Assembly (NCBI GenBank): GCA_964402115.1
Contig: CAYOBW010000060.1
Coordinates: forward strand, 1 to 30,019
Length of the DNA: 30,019 nucleotides
Direction: 5' to 3'
Source of the DNA: CAYOBW01 sp964402115
GTDB lineage: Bacteria; Verrucomicrobiota; Kiritimatiellia; UBA8416; CAYOBW01
A program made the position numbers and the translations under genes. The notes below the pieces were generated by a model. The model made no database searches. It worked only from the letters and a program-made list of their open reading frames with translations, and was not told the DNA's origin. Positions 1 through 8,507 of this stretch are shown here, piece by piece (within the stretch, counting starts at the first letter, position 1; the number at the start of each line of letters is the position of its first letter).

Positions 1-471
1 TTCCCGCGACAGGTCGTGCTGGTCGGTGGGATGGACGTAGAGGCACAGCGCGATGCCGCGCTTGTTCAGTTCGTCAGCCACTTCGCCGATCAGGTCGCGC
101 TTCGCTTGATGCTTGGACAGGCCGACGTCGACCATGGCCTTGCTCGGCGCGAGCAGGTACATCGCCGCATGGAACGAGGTCAGGGTCACATACTGCGCCC
201 CCATGCCCTCGACCGCGTCGGCAAAGGCTTTGACGTCGAAGGCGTCGACCTTCGCATCCAGATCCCAGGTCGCCGGCTGGGGCTTCCCTGGCGAAAGGTG
301 GGCATACTCCACGGTGTAGTGGACAAAGATGCCGAATTTCGCGTTGGCGATGAACTCCTTCCCCAGCCCTTGGGGATGGGCGGCAAGCTCTGCCGTCGCG
401 GCATGCAGAGGAGTGATAAGGGCGGCGGCGCTGGAGAGCCAGGCGCGCGCAATCACGTTCATTCTCTTCAT
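1..471 (-). CDS. GH29-like (alpha-L-fucosidase-like) secreted hydrolase, C-terminus cut off by window edge
   Basis: The first 157 codons are visible; the frame is open to base 1, so the gene continues outside the window. The ATG at 471 is preceded by AAAGGA eight bases upstream; a second in-frame ATG lies at 462. The N-terminus (KRMNVIARAWLSSAAALITPLHA) looks like a Sec signal peptide. It is followed by AKFGIFVHYTVEYAHLSPG near residues 42-60, resembling the first strand of the GH29 barrel (FGIFxHWG), and by FDVKAFADAVEGMGAQYVTL near 86-105, matching the GH29 segment before the substrate-binding KHH motif. Here that motif reads SFHAAMYL, so one histidine and the DGF part are missing. GH29 enzymes remove alpha-L-fucose. 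Given this divergence the substrate is unsure; family membership is fairly safe. It follows the DUF4038 gene by 108 bp and is probably its operon partner. Confidence 0.68.
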   Translation of the reverse strand, partial: MKRMNVIARAWLSSAAALITPLHAATAELAAHPQGLGKEFIANAKFGIFVHYTVEYAHLSPGKPQPATWDLDAKVDAFDVKAFADAVEGMGAQYVTLTSFHAAMYLLAPSKAMVDVGLSKHQAKRDLIGEVADELNKRGIALCLYVHPTDQHDLSRE

Positions 472-579
472 GCGGTGTGTCCTTTTCCGGCTATGGCGTC
501 ACGCTGCGATTGTCGAAGCCGTTGGAGTCGTAGCTGGATGGCAGATAGGCCAGGCCGTTCCTGCGGTTCTCTTCCCTGT

Positions 580-2916
580 CTATTGTTTCAGCCGCTCCAA
601 CACCAGAACCCAGTCCTGGGGCGAAGGCAGTTGCGGTGGCTGATACTCATCGGCCGGCCCCGGGGTGCTGGCGGGAGTCTGCGCGACACTGGCTGGTCCA
701 AACAAGGCCCGGGACAGCTCGAAAGCGCCGAACTCCTGCCGGTCGCCAATCTGGTAGAGCCAGACGCCAGCCTTGCCGCTCGTCACGTTGCTGACCTTGA
801 CAAGGGGCGTGTGGTAAGTCCTCGTTCCGTCTGTCATGACCAGTGCCGCGGACTCCCCGCAGGCTGCCGCAAGGAGGCGGATTCTGGCGCCGACCTCGGG
901 CACGGCGACGCGGCCAAGCTGATCGCCCCAGGAGCCGTTTTTGCGGTCGTGGAGGTAGATCGCCTTCATCGTCGGGCTGTAAAGCGCGACCAGGTAGTTG
1001 TCTGGGTCGTGAAAGCGCAGGATAACGCCGGCCTCGGCGTCGCTGTTGGCCTCGACGCTGGCCATCAGGTTGGTTTCGCCGATCTTCTCCAGGATGGTCA
1101 CCAGGCCTTTGCCGCCGACCAGACGACCGTCTTTGCGTTGACTGGACGTGCCGTAGTCCTTCCAGGCTGAGCCATCGGCGCCGTCGAACGCGTCTGCAAA
1201 CAGCAGGGGGTTCGTGTGGCCTTCAAAGGGCTTGGGCACCACGCCGGTTCCCGACGACCGTCGGGGCGATGGCCCGGACTTCTTGACCGTCCCCAGGTCG
1301 AACCGCTTGCCCCAGGTTGGATCGAACAGAAAGGCGCGGTAGGCGACGTCGGGCTCCAGGTGCAGCACGGTGGGAGCCGCCACCCGGTAGTCGTTGTTGC
1401 CGGGAATGTAGACGAAGCGCACTTCGCCGGGAATCCCGGCTGCATAGGGCAGTTCCCACCTGCCTTGGCGGTCTGCCCACACCTTGTGGTTGTCGTACCA
1501 CTCCGCGTGCGGCTCGAGCAGCGCGGTGCTGTGCGGTTCGACCCACTCCGGGTGCGGCTCGAACCGCCACCATGGATACTCCTCAAGCAGCTTCCTGCCC
1601 AGCCCGAGTTGAGCCGATCCGGGGTAATGCATCGCCACATGCCAGGGCGTCGTCTCGTACGCGGTGCTGCCGTGTACGGCTTCCGAGTTCATCTGCCACA
1701 CTCCGCCGGCGCCATACGTGTGGCCGGCCGCGCCGTTCAGCATGCAGGTCCAGAACATGAAACGCTGAATGTCGTGCCGCCCTGCGTTCTTGTGCCATTC
1801 ATAGACCACTTCGCCGTTCACCACCGGCATGGCCGGCGTCTTGGAGTGGGAGGAGGTGACTTGCGACACGGTGATTGGCGCGGAGGACCAATCGTTGTGC
1901 GCCGTCTGGAGGAAGTCGAAATCCACGAGAGTCTCATCCTTCACGACCTTCCGCCCCGACTGCATTTCCGGCACGCCGGGAGGATGCATCGCGGTCAGGC
2001 GCTTGTAGGGATCGTTTTCCCGAACGTACCTCGCCAGATCATTCAGGTAGGGATGCCGCATCTCGCCCGCGACAATCCAGATGACGGGATACGCCCCGTA
2101 GCGCGCGATCAGGTATCGCCAGTGCCGGTAGAACCACTTCCCCTTGCCCCCGTCGATGGCCTCATTGGAGATGCAGCTCGTGTGCCAGCCCCAGCCGCCC
2201 ACGATGGCGGGAGCCATGTTGTTGTCAATGAGGTGTCGGATGCGGCGGTCGGCATATTCGAAATAGGCCGGGTTGAGCTTTTCGAAGTCCAGCTCATAGG
2301 GCATGCCGCCTTCATTCTTCCAGCGGCTGTCAAATAGCGGCTCGTCCGGAAAGGGGCCTCCGCCAATGATCTGAATGACACTGTAGCCCTTGGCTTTCCT
2401 GTCCGCCGTAAGCTGCTGGAAGCCTTCCCAGGGAATCCTGTTGCACAGCCCCTTCCACCAGGTGTCGCCCAGCCAGAAGAACGGCGTGCCGTCCGCTTGT
2501 TCGAAATGGCGCTGGTCCTTGGCCACCCGCACCGGACCGTGGCGGTACAAGGGATTGTCGCCACCGTAGGGCACGACCTCCAGCTTCCCTTGCACGTCGT
2601 GGAGTTGCGGGTTCGCGGCATCGGAGCACGCGGTGCGATAGGCATGCGTTCCCACGCAGCCCGAGGCATAGCGAAACCGCCACTCATGGCCGCCCGCCCA
2701 GAACGCCGGCACCTTGAGCGGCCGGCCGTCCGGCGCGGTCACCAGCGCGTCCAGCGTGACCTCCATGAAGGGGTTCGCATAGGATTTCTCCGTCGTCAGA
2801 ATCACTTCGGCGACACGGTTTGCCTCCACGGTGACGGATTGTCGTGCTTCGTCGGCCGCAGCCGGGAGGCACAAGAGCAGGGCCAGAAGGAACCTACGTG
2901 GATTTGGTGTTCTCAT
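580..2916 (-). CDS. Secreted DUF5060-DUF4038 glycoside hydrolase (GH140/apiosidase-like) with LamG-type insert, paralogue 2
   Basis: A 778-residue protein. The frame is open further upstream, but the ATG at 2916 is chosen because it directly precedes a signal peptide (RRFLLALLLCLPAAA) and lies 7 bp after the stop of the GH106 gene. Order: DUF5060 beta-sandwich (about 27-130), then a DUF4038 TIM barrel (about 131-450). Likely catalytic acids are E285 in WIVAGE and E369 in PVVNGE, by position in the barrel. A putative collagen-binding-type C-terminal domain starts near 490 (GIPGEVRFVYIPG). A concanavalin-A-like module (about 562-745; SNVTSGKAGVWLYQIGD) then intervenes before the last strand, PSPQDWVLVLE. 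Characterised relatives include GH140 apiosidases acting on rhamnogalacturonan II; the substrate here is inferred. It differs from its paralogue at 11614-13815 by about 25 extra residues around EPHSTALLEPHAEW. Confidence 0.85.
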   Translation of the reverse strand: MRTPNPRRFLLALLLCLPAAADEARQSVTVEANRVAEVILTTEKSYANPFMEVTLDALVTAPDGRPLKVPAFWAGGHEWRFRYASGCVGTHAYRTACSDAANPQLHDVQGKLEVVPYGGDNPLYRHGPVRVAKDQRHFEQADGTPFFWLGDTWWKGLCNRIPWEGFQQLTADRKAKGYSVIQIIGGGPFPDEPLFDSRWKNEGGMPYELDFEKLNPAYFEYADRRIRHLIDNNMAPAIVGGWGWHTSCISNEAIDGGKGKWFYRHWRYLIARYGAYPVIWIVAGEMRHPYLNDLARYVRENDPYKRLTAMHPPGVPEMQSGRKVVKDETLVDFDFLQTAHNDWSSAPITVSQVTSSHSKTPAMPVVNGEVVYEWHKNAGRHDIQRFMFWTCMLNGAAGHTYGAGGVWQMNSEAVHGSTAYETTPWHVAMHYPGSAQLGLGRKLLEEYPWWRFEPHPEWVEPHSTALLEPHAEWYDNHKVWADRQGRWELPYAAGIPGEVRFVYIPGNNDYRVAAPTVLHLEPDVAYRAFLFDPTWGKRFDLGTVKKSGPSPRRSSGTGVVPKPFEGHTNPLLFADAFDGADGSAWKDYGTSSQRKDGRLVGGKGLVTILEKIGETNLMASVEANSDAEAGVILRFHDPDNYLVALYSPTMKAIYLHDRKNGSWGDQLGRVAVPEVGARIRLLAAACGESAALVMTDGTRTYHTPLVKVSNVTSGKAGVWLYQIGDRQEFGAFELSRALFGPASVAQTPASTPGPADEYQPPQLPSPQDWVLVLERLKQ

Positions 2917-2923
2917 GTTTCGT

Positions 2924-5900
2924 TTACTTCCCACCTTCCGGTTTGCCGCCGCCATCTGCGTCCCCTGGCCCCGGAACAGCGCCAGGCACTTCGGGACCCG
3001 TGGCATTCCTGTCGCGCTTCCCAAGAGCCTGTGGCCCCACCTCCGCCACGGCCTGCAGCACCACCGGCCCCAGCAGCCCTGACTCCAGCAGCGGTGCATC
3101 GGGTTTGTACGGGTTCCACGTGGTCCAGGTGAGCCGCTGCTCAGCGGGCAGCCCGGAGTCGCGGGCCAGGCGGTTCACCCACTGGTTCGCTACGACCAGC
3201 TCCAATTCATTGGCGCCGGGCCGCACCACGCGCGTGATCTCGAGCCGCCACGGCGCGCACCAGACGACGCCCAGCCCCTGGCCGTTCAAGCTGACTTCGG
3301 CCAGTTCTTTCACCCGGCCGAGGTCGAGGTAGATCTTGCGCCCCCCCTGATCGGCCGGAAAATCGAACGCTTTGCGGTAGGTGGCCTTTCCGGAATAGTA
3401 CTTGATGCCGTCCTCCGGCCGTTTCGTCCAGTCCTCCAGCTGCGCGAATGCCACCGGCTTCTCCGGGCCGCCCCAGCGGGGATCGAACGAGACTTCCCAA
3501 GCCCCGCTCAGTTCGCCGATGCGCTGCAAGTCGTCGGTGTTTCCGACGGCTTCGGACCGCGGGGCCCCTTTCGCCGTCTTTCGGAAGACGACGAAGAACG
3601 ATTGCCCCGGCGCGAAATCCAGCGGAATCGTCGTGCGACCGTTCTGCTCGCGGTACGCCGGCAGATCGCGCAACTCCCCGGCTACCGCGTCCCAACGCTC
3701 CGGCCGGAGGCCGGCCAGGCGGAACGTGCAATCCTCGCGGCGGGCTGCCCCTGACTGATTCGAGACGAAGTACAGATCGGCAGCTCCGGCCCGGCGGTGC
3801 ACATACGCCAGCATGTTGTCGCTGTTCTCTTTGCCGGACTTTGCATACTCGAAGTCCGGCAGCGCGCCCAGGTCGCGCAGCACCTCGATTTCCCGGGCAC
3901 AACTCAGGTACGCGGCCACGCCACAGCCCGCGGTGCCCATGGCGGGACTCTCGGGCCCGCCCCAAAACACGCGTCCGCGCCCGCAAGCGTGTCCCTTCTG
4001 GCCGGCCGCGGCGTCGGAACCCCAGAGCTCCTCGGCGATCTTCCGCACCTCGTCGCGGCTTGCCGGGTATCCGGCGAGCCCGGGCGCATCCTCCGGCTTC
4101 AGCCCGAGCACGGTCGCGCCGGCCTGCACCAATTCCCGCAGTTTGCGGACGGTTGCAGGCCGCAGCTCGCGGCTGTACGTGGCCAGCAGGCGGTAACGCA
4201 TGCCCGAGGGAAGGACGACCCAGCCGTCGGCCGCCTTGGCGTCGCGCAGCACGTCGGCCGTCAGGCCGTGGTAGTCATAGCCCGCGGCACGCAGCTCCGG
4301 GTGCCGCGGGAACTCCGCCGTGACACCGTCTCCGGTGAGCAGGCACACGTCCATCACCGGCAGGCCCTGCTGGAGCAGGAACTGGCAGCGGGTGAGATAC
4401 GTGATGTACCCGGCGGCCAGGTCGAACCACGTGTTGCGGCGGTCGAAATGGATGCCCCACGGGCCGAGGGTGTTGCCCGGCCGCTGGGTGAGCGAAGGGC
4501 TGTGGGCCCAGCAGTGGAAGCAGAAGCGGTTGATGCCCTCGGTGAACCACAGGTCGCCCCAGGTGCGCAGGTAGTCGGGCGTTTCCTTCCAGGCGTGGGC
4601 ATGATCGACGCCCGTGAATGCCTCCGCCCACACGACGCCGTCCAGGCCGTACGTGCTTGCGGCCGAGGCCTCGCCCTTGGCCAGATGAACCTCCGGACCG
4701 ACCGGCGGGTGCGCCGCGTACCATTGCGTGCGGCGCTCGGCGAGAAAGTTCCCCACCGGCTCCGCCACGTGGCCGCCGTATTGAATCTGGTCGAACACCT
4801 CCGGAGTCAGGTGGGGCTCCGTGGTCAGGGCCACCCCCTCGCGACGGCACAGCGCGCGAAACCGGCCGCCGACCGCCTCGGCAAAGAGGTCCGCGCGGAC
4901 GCGGCGGAAATCCCAGAGAAACCGCGCGGTGACGTCCGGGCTGTCCACAATGCCGCCGAGCACGGCCGGCAAGTACGGCAGCGGATCGTATCCGCACCGC
5001 CGCCGGAACTCGGCGCCGAACTTCGGCGTCCACGTCTGCGGGCCGAACTCGTAGCTGTCAACATGGGTCCAACGGATCACGCGCCGTGCCTCGGGGCCGC
5101 ATTCCTCGAGCACGCGCCCGACGAACCCCTTCCAGTTCTCCTCAACCGCCTCCGGGCTGAGCTTGTCGCATTCCCAGCCGCCCTCGTCGTTGAGGATCGG
5201 GTGCGGCCGGTCGCCGGTCGAGACGTGGCGGAACACGTGCACGTTCCAGGTCCCTGGCGGCGCATCCCACACCAGGCGACCCGCGGCAGTGACCCGGTCC
5301 GTGAGCGGCAGCGCCAGCCGGCTGTCCAGTACGGCGGCGCCCATCGGCGGCGGCCTCTCGTCCTTCTGCAGCAGGCGGATCTCGGCGATCTGCACGTTCC
5401 ACCCTTCCTGCCCCTGGAACGGGTGCGACGACGTGATGCGCAGGCGGAACCAACGGCACGGGGCGGACTCGAACGCCACGGTCCTGGCGGCTTCCGGCGC
5501 CAGTTCGAACCGGCAAACCGTCTGGTACGCCTTGCCGTCGAGGGATGTCTGCATCTCGCAGGCCCGGGGACCGCAGTCCTTGAACGGGGCGATGAAGACC
5601 CCGGCGGCGGCGTACGGCTCGGCGAAGAGAAAGCTGAGGAACTCCGGCTGGTTCTCGGTCGGTCCCTGCCCCGGCCGGGTGCCGTGCGAGATCCAGCGGG
5701 TGCCGAGGTCGCCGTCCAGCGCCTTGGCGACTGCAAAGCCCGGCTGGGTCGAGCCAGCGCTGATTTCAGGCCCGGCGGCAAGCATGGAGCCCCGGTCGCG
5801 ACTTGGCATGGGATAGGCGCTCACGCCCACGACGGGTCCACCCGAACCCAGCTCGACCTCGTGGTGACCGGGGCCTTTCAGGGTGAACGCCCGGCCCGCT

Positions 5901-6307
5901 TCGAACCGCCGCATGCTGTGCGCGGGCGTGACCCAGGGGCCGCCGCTGTGCGACCAGCCGCTGCCGTTGGTGAGGTTGAGCTTCAGACCCAGCCGGTCCG
6001 CTTCCCGAACCGTGTGCCGCATGAGCTCCCACCACGGGGGGCTCAGGAACTTGACCGGATCCTTGACCTCCGCGCCGAGGCCGCCGCCCCACATCCACAG
6101 CGCCCCGCCGAGGCCCACGGCGTGCATCGCCTCCAGGTCGGCGGTGATGCCCTCCTTGGTGACATTCCCGTTCAGCCAGAACCAATAGACCCACGGTCGC
6201 GCGGAGGGGGGCGGGGCAAGGAAGGCCGCATCCAGCGTGTTGGCGGGTTCCGCAGGAAGAAAGCCGACCGCGGCCAGCAGCAGCGCGCAAAGCCAAATGT
6301 TCCGCAT
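2924..6307 (-). CDS. Secreted GH106-type alpha-L-rhamnosidase
   Basis: An 1127-residue protein with a signal peptide (about 1-20, IWLCALLLAAVGFLPAEPA). The ATG at 6307 has GAGGA seven to ten bases upstream. The stretch PWVYWFWLNGNVTKEGITAD at about 38-57 is the hallmark N-terminus of GH106 proteins. The barrel continues with IRWTHVDSYEFGPQTWTPKF and the region around GLDGVVWAEAFTG and FHCWAHSPSLTQRPG. An F5/8-type (discoidin-like) segment lies inside the N-terminal third, from AKALDGDLGTRWISHG to IAEIRLL. A galactose-binding-like beta-sandwich (YYSGKATYRKAFDFP, SLNGQGLGVVWCAPW) forms the C-terminus. GH106 enzymes release alpha-L-rhamnose from the ends of pectic and other polysaccharides. The enzyme is probably periplasmic or extracellular. 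The gene follows the modular protein gene by 75 bp and precedes the DUF4038 gene by 7 bp, so co-expression is likely. Confidence 0.88.
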   Translation of the reverse strand: MRNIWLCALLLAAVGFLPAEPANTLDAAFLAPPPSARPWVYWFWLNGNVTKEGITADLEAMHAVGLGGALWMWGGGLGAEVKDPVKFLSPPWWELMRHTVREADRLGLKLNLTNGSGWSHSGGPWVTPAHSMRRFEAGRAFTLKGPGHHEVELGSGGPVVGVSAYPMPSRDRGSMLAAGPEISAGSTQPGFAVAKALDGDLGTRWISHGTRPGQGPTENQPEFLSFLFAEPYAAAGVFIAPFKDCGPRACEMQTSLDGKAYQTVCRFELAPEAARTVAFESAPCRWFRLRITSSHPFQGQEGWNVQIAEIRLLQKDERPPPMGAAVLDSRLALPLTDRVTAAGRLVWDAPPGTWNVHVFRHVSTGDRPHPILNDEGGWECDKLSPEAVEENWKGFVGRVLEECGPEARRVIRWTHVDSYEFGPQTWTPKFGAEFRRRCGYDPLPYLPAVLGGIVDSPDVTARFLWDFRRVRADLFAEAVGGRFRALCRREGVALTTEPHLTPEVFDQIQYGGHVAEPVGNFLAERRTQWYAAHPPVGPEVHLAKGEASAASTYGLDGVVWAEAFTGVDHAHAWKETPDYLRTWGDLWFTEGINRFCFHCWAHSPSLTQRPGNTLGPWGIHFDRRNTWFDLAAGYITYLTRCQFLLQQGLPVMDVCLLTGDGVTAEFPRHPELRAAGYDYHGLTADVLRDAKAADGWVVLPSGMRYRLLATYSRELRPATVRKLRELVQAGATVLGLKPEDAPGLAGYPASRDEVRKIAEELWGSDAAAGQKGHACGRGRVFWGGPESPAMGTAGCGVAAYLSCAREIEVLRDLGALPDFEYAKSGKENSDNMLAYVHRRAGAADLYFVSNQSGAARREDCTFRLAGLRPERWDAVAGELRDLPAYREQNGRTTIPLDFAPGQSFFVVFRKTAKGAPRSEAVGNTDDLQRIGELSGAWEVSFDPRWGGPEKPVAFAQLEDWTKRPEDGIKYYSGKATYRKAFDFPADQGGRKIYLDLGRVKELAEVSLNGQGLGVVWCAPWRLEITRVVRPGANELELVVANQWVNRLARDSGLPAEQRLTWTTWNPYKPDAPLLESGLLGPVVLQAVAEVGPQALGKRDRNATGPEVPGAVPGPGDADGGGKPEGGK

Positions 6308-6382
6308 CCGTTTCCTCTTTTCCCGTTACACCGGCGACAACCGTCCAAGCAGGAAGCGGCGGGCATCCGTGGTGGCGCCACG

Positions 6383-8422
6383 CTAGCGGAAGATGAGCAG
6401 CGTCCCCCGCGGCGGCAAGGTTTGGGTCTGAACGACCAGGTTGTCGATCGCCCCGCCGAAGCGCCCGACGGCGGGCAGCAGCGCGCCAGCGCGGAGCCGC
6501 ACGGGGCCACTGCCATCGCCCACATACTGGAAGCCGTACGAAGCGAAGCTCTGGGCGCCGGCCCAGGCGCCCGGTTGACAGGAGTAGGTGGCGAGCACGC
6601 TACCGTCGCCGCGCAGCACCTCAATCACCATGCCGTCCGCCGCTGTCGTAGCTTCGGAAGCGCTGGCGTACACGGCCGGGCCGGCTACAAAGTCCACGTG
6701 ATGCGTGACCCCCGCCTCATTGGCCGTGATCCCCGTGGACAGCGTGAGCACGTTGTCCCGAAAGATCATGGGCGCGTAGTCACCGGCTCCCGTTCGATCC
6801 ACCGCATGGATGGCATTCAGGCCCGCCTTCCCCCACAAGGGCAGGGTCCCCCCATACGACACTTTCAACGCGGTCTGGTACTGCAGCTTGTCCTGAGTCC
6901 CGCTGTAGCCGCCAAACGTCTCGGCAAAGACGACCGTGCCGTAGGCCGGCCGCGCCGTGAAGGCAAGGACAGCGGGGGGAGCGCTGGTCACCGACCCGTT
7001 CGGATTCGTCAGCACCACCGTGTAGCTGCCGGCGTCGCAGTCCGCGGCATCAATCGCGGAGTAACTGGCGGCGGTAGCGCCGGAAATGGGGCTGCCATTC
7101 CTGCTCCATTGGAAGGCGGTCGCCCCAACGCCCCGGACGTTAAAGGTGAAGTTGCAGCCCTCGGCGACGGCGCCGCCGGCCGGTTGGGTCGTGATCACCG
7201 GCGGAACCGGAAACAAGGGGACACCCAGAATCTGAATGGCCGCGCGGATCACGTCGAACCCGGCGTTGCCCAGATTGTCAATCCGGAAGAACAGTTGGTC
7301 ACCGGCGGCAACAGGGATGCCCGTCAGGTTGCGATCGCCGGCAGTGTCGATGCTGGTCATCGGCACAAGGTCCGAGTCCGCCCCGCTGCTGCGCCGTGTG
7401 AGCGCATACCCCGTTCCATTGCCGCCCGTCATGGCCCGGCCAAAGGCGAAGTGGACACTAATGACCATGTTGCTGGGCGCCTTCCAGCCGATGACCAGGC
7501 GGCCGGGCGAAGCGTACTTGGGATGCAGCAGCACCTCGCCCCGCGCCCAGACGCAACCGCCGCTGCCAGCCTGGTTGACGCCCGTGCCGTTTCTGCCGAT
7601 GCCGGCGTAGCCGGCCCCCTCGCTCCACATGGCGGGCGGCGCGGGAAAGCCAAGCCCCCACAGCGAGTTCGCGTTGACGTTGGTGGCGCTCAGCAGCGGC
7701 AGAAAGGTCGGGGGCGCGTTCGCATAGTCGTCCAGTCGGAAGGACCACGTGCTGTTGGTGCGATTGTCAACGTAGCTGAAATCGCCAGCCAGCGAGGCCT
7801 CGTAGGATGGGGATACGCCGGTGGATGTCACCGTCAAGTCGTCAATCGACCCGGCGAAATGGTCGTACACCGTCAGCGGGCTGAGGCGCAGTGTCACCGT
7901 ACCGCTGCCGTCGCCCACGTACTTGAAGCTGTACGGGGTCAATGCCGCGACGCCCGCCCAGGCCCCCGGCTGGCAAACGTACGAGGCGAGCACGCTGCTG
8001 TCGCCGCGCAGCACTTCCACGAGCATGGCATCCGATACCCCTGTGGCCTGGACTCCAGCGGCGAACACGGCGGGTCCGGCCAAGAAAGCGACCGTGTAGA
8101 CCGCCCCGGCGTCGTTCGCCGCTAGTCCGCTGGCGAGCGTGATGACGTTGTCCCTGTAGATCATGACGGCGTAGTTACCGGCCCCGTCCTGATCCACCGC
8201 ATGCACGGCGCCTGCGCCTGCTTTGGTCCAGGCCGGCAGGTTTCCACCGAAGGAGACTTTCAACAGCGTCGTGACCTGAAGCGCGTTCTGGTTTCCCCCG
8301 TTGTATCCGTTGAAGTCGTCAGTGAAGACGACATCCGCCCCGGCCAGCGAACAGAGGCTGCCCAGGATTCCGCAAGCCCGGGCCAGCAGGCGATCGCGTC
8401 TGGAACCGATTTGGGGCTTCAT
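6383..8422 (-). CDS. Secreted modular beta-sandwich protein with Ig-like domain, function unknown (paralogue 2)
   Basis: A 679-residue protein. The start at 8422 is chosen over an upstream in-frame codon because it has AAAGGA at 8431-8436 and precedes a signal-like segment (LLARACGILGSLCSLAGA). I see four modules: A (about 31-201, from VVFTDDFNGYNGG to IDDLTVTS), B (about 204-400, with VIGWKAPSNMVISVHFAFG and FRIDNLGNAGFDVIRAAIQI), an Ig-like domain (about 405-489, QWSRNGSPISGATAASY, DAGSYTVVLTNPNG), and a second copy of A (about 494-667). It ends in LPPRGTLLIFR. No catalytic signature is evident. Modules A and B look like jelly-roll or carbohydrate-binding folds, which is a guess from strand pattern and repetition. 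The gene is a shorter version of its neighbour at 8508-11522 and lies 85 bp after it. A glycan-binding or surface-scaffold role is inferred only from context. Confidence 0.82.
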   Translation of the reverse strand: MKPQIGSRRDRLLARACGILGSLCSLAGADVVFTDDFNGYNGGNQNALQVTTLLKVSFGGNLPAWTKAGAGAVHAVDQDGAGNYAVMIYRDNVITLASGLAANDAGAVYTVAFLAGPAVFAAGVQATGVSDAMLVEVLRGDSSVLASYVCQPGAWAGVAALTPYSFKYVGDGSGTVTLRLSPLTVYDHFAGSIDDLTVTSTGVSPSYEASLAGDFSYVDNRTNSTWSFRLDDYANAPPTFLPLLSATNVNANSLWGLGFPAPPAMWSEGAGYAGIGRNGTGVNQAGSGGCVWARGEVLLHPKYASPGRLVIGWKAPSNMVISVHFAFGRAMTGGNGTGYALTRRSSGADSDLVPMTSIDTAGDRNLTGIPVAAGDQLFFRIDNLGNAGFDVIRAAIQILGVPLFPVPPVITTQPAGGAVAEGCNFTFNVRGVGATAFQWSRNGSPISGATAASYSAIDAADCDAGSYTVVLTNPNGSVTSAPPAVLAFTARPAYGTVVFAETFGGYSGTQDKLQYQTALKVSYGGTLPLWGKAGLNAIHAVDRTGAGDYAPMIFRDNVLTLSTGITANEAGVTHHVDFVAGPAVYASASEATTAADGMVIEVLRGDGSVLATYSCQPGAWAGAQSFASYGFQYVGDGSGPVRLRAGALLPAVGRFGGAIDNLVVQTQTLPPRGTLLIFR

Positions 8423-8507
8423 GGCGGATGTCCTTTCCCGCGGCTTTCCGGACTGGCTGCGAACCAACCCCCGTCCGCCGCCTGCGTCGCGCGAGCGCCG
8501 CAACCTC

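Noticed and set aside
6372..6381. GTGGCGCCAC palindrome just after the stop of the 679-residue protein
   Set aside because: It is only 10 bp with no loop, so it cannot form a stable terminator hairpin. Such palindromes are expected by chance in GC-rich DNA.
3797..8125. A 1442-codon open frame on the plus strand
   Set aside because: It runs antisense through the GH106 and modular protein genes, has low-complexity Arg/Gly/Ala-rich composition and no recognisable domain. It is a by-product of high GC content and third-position bias.
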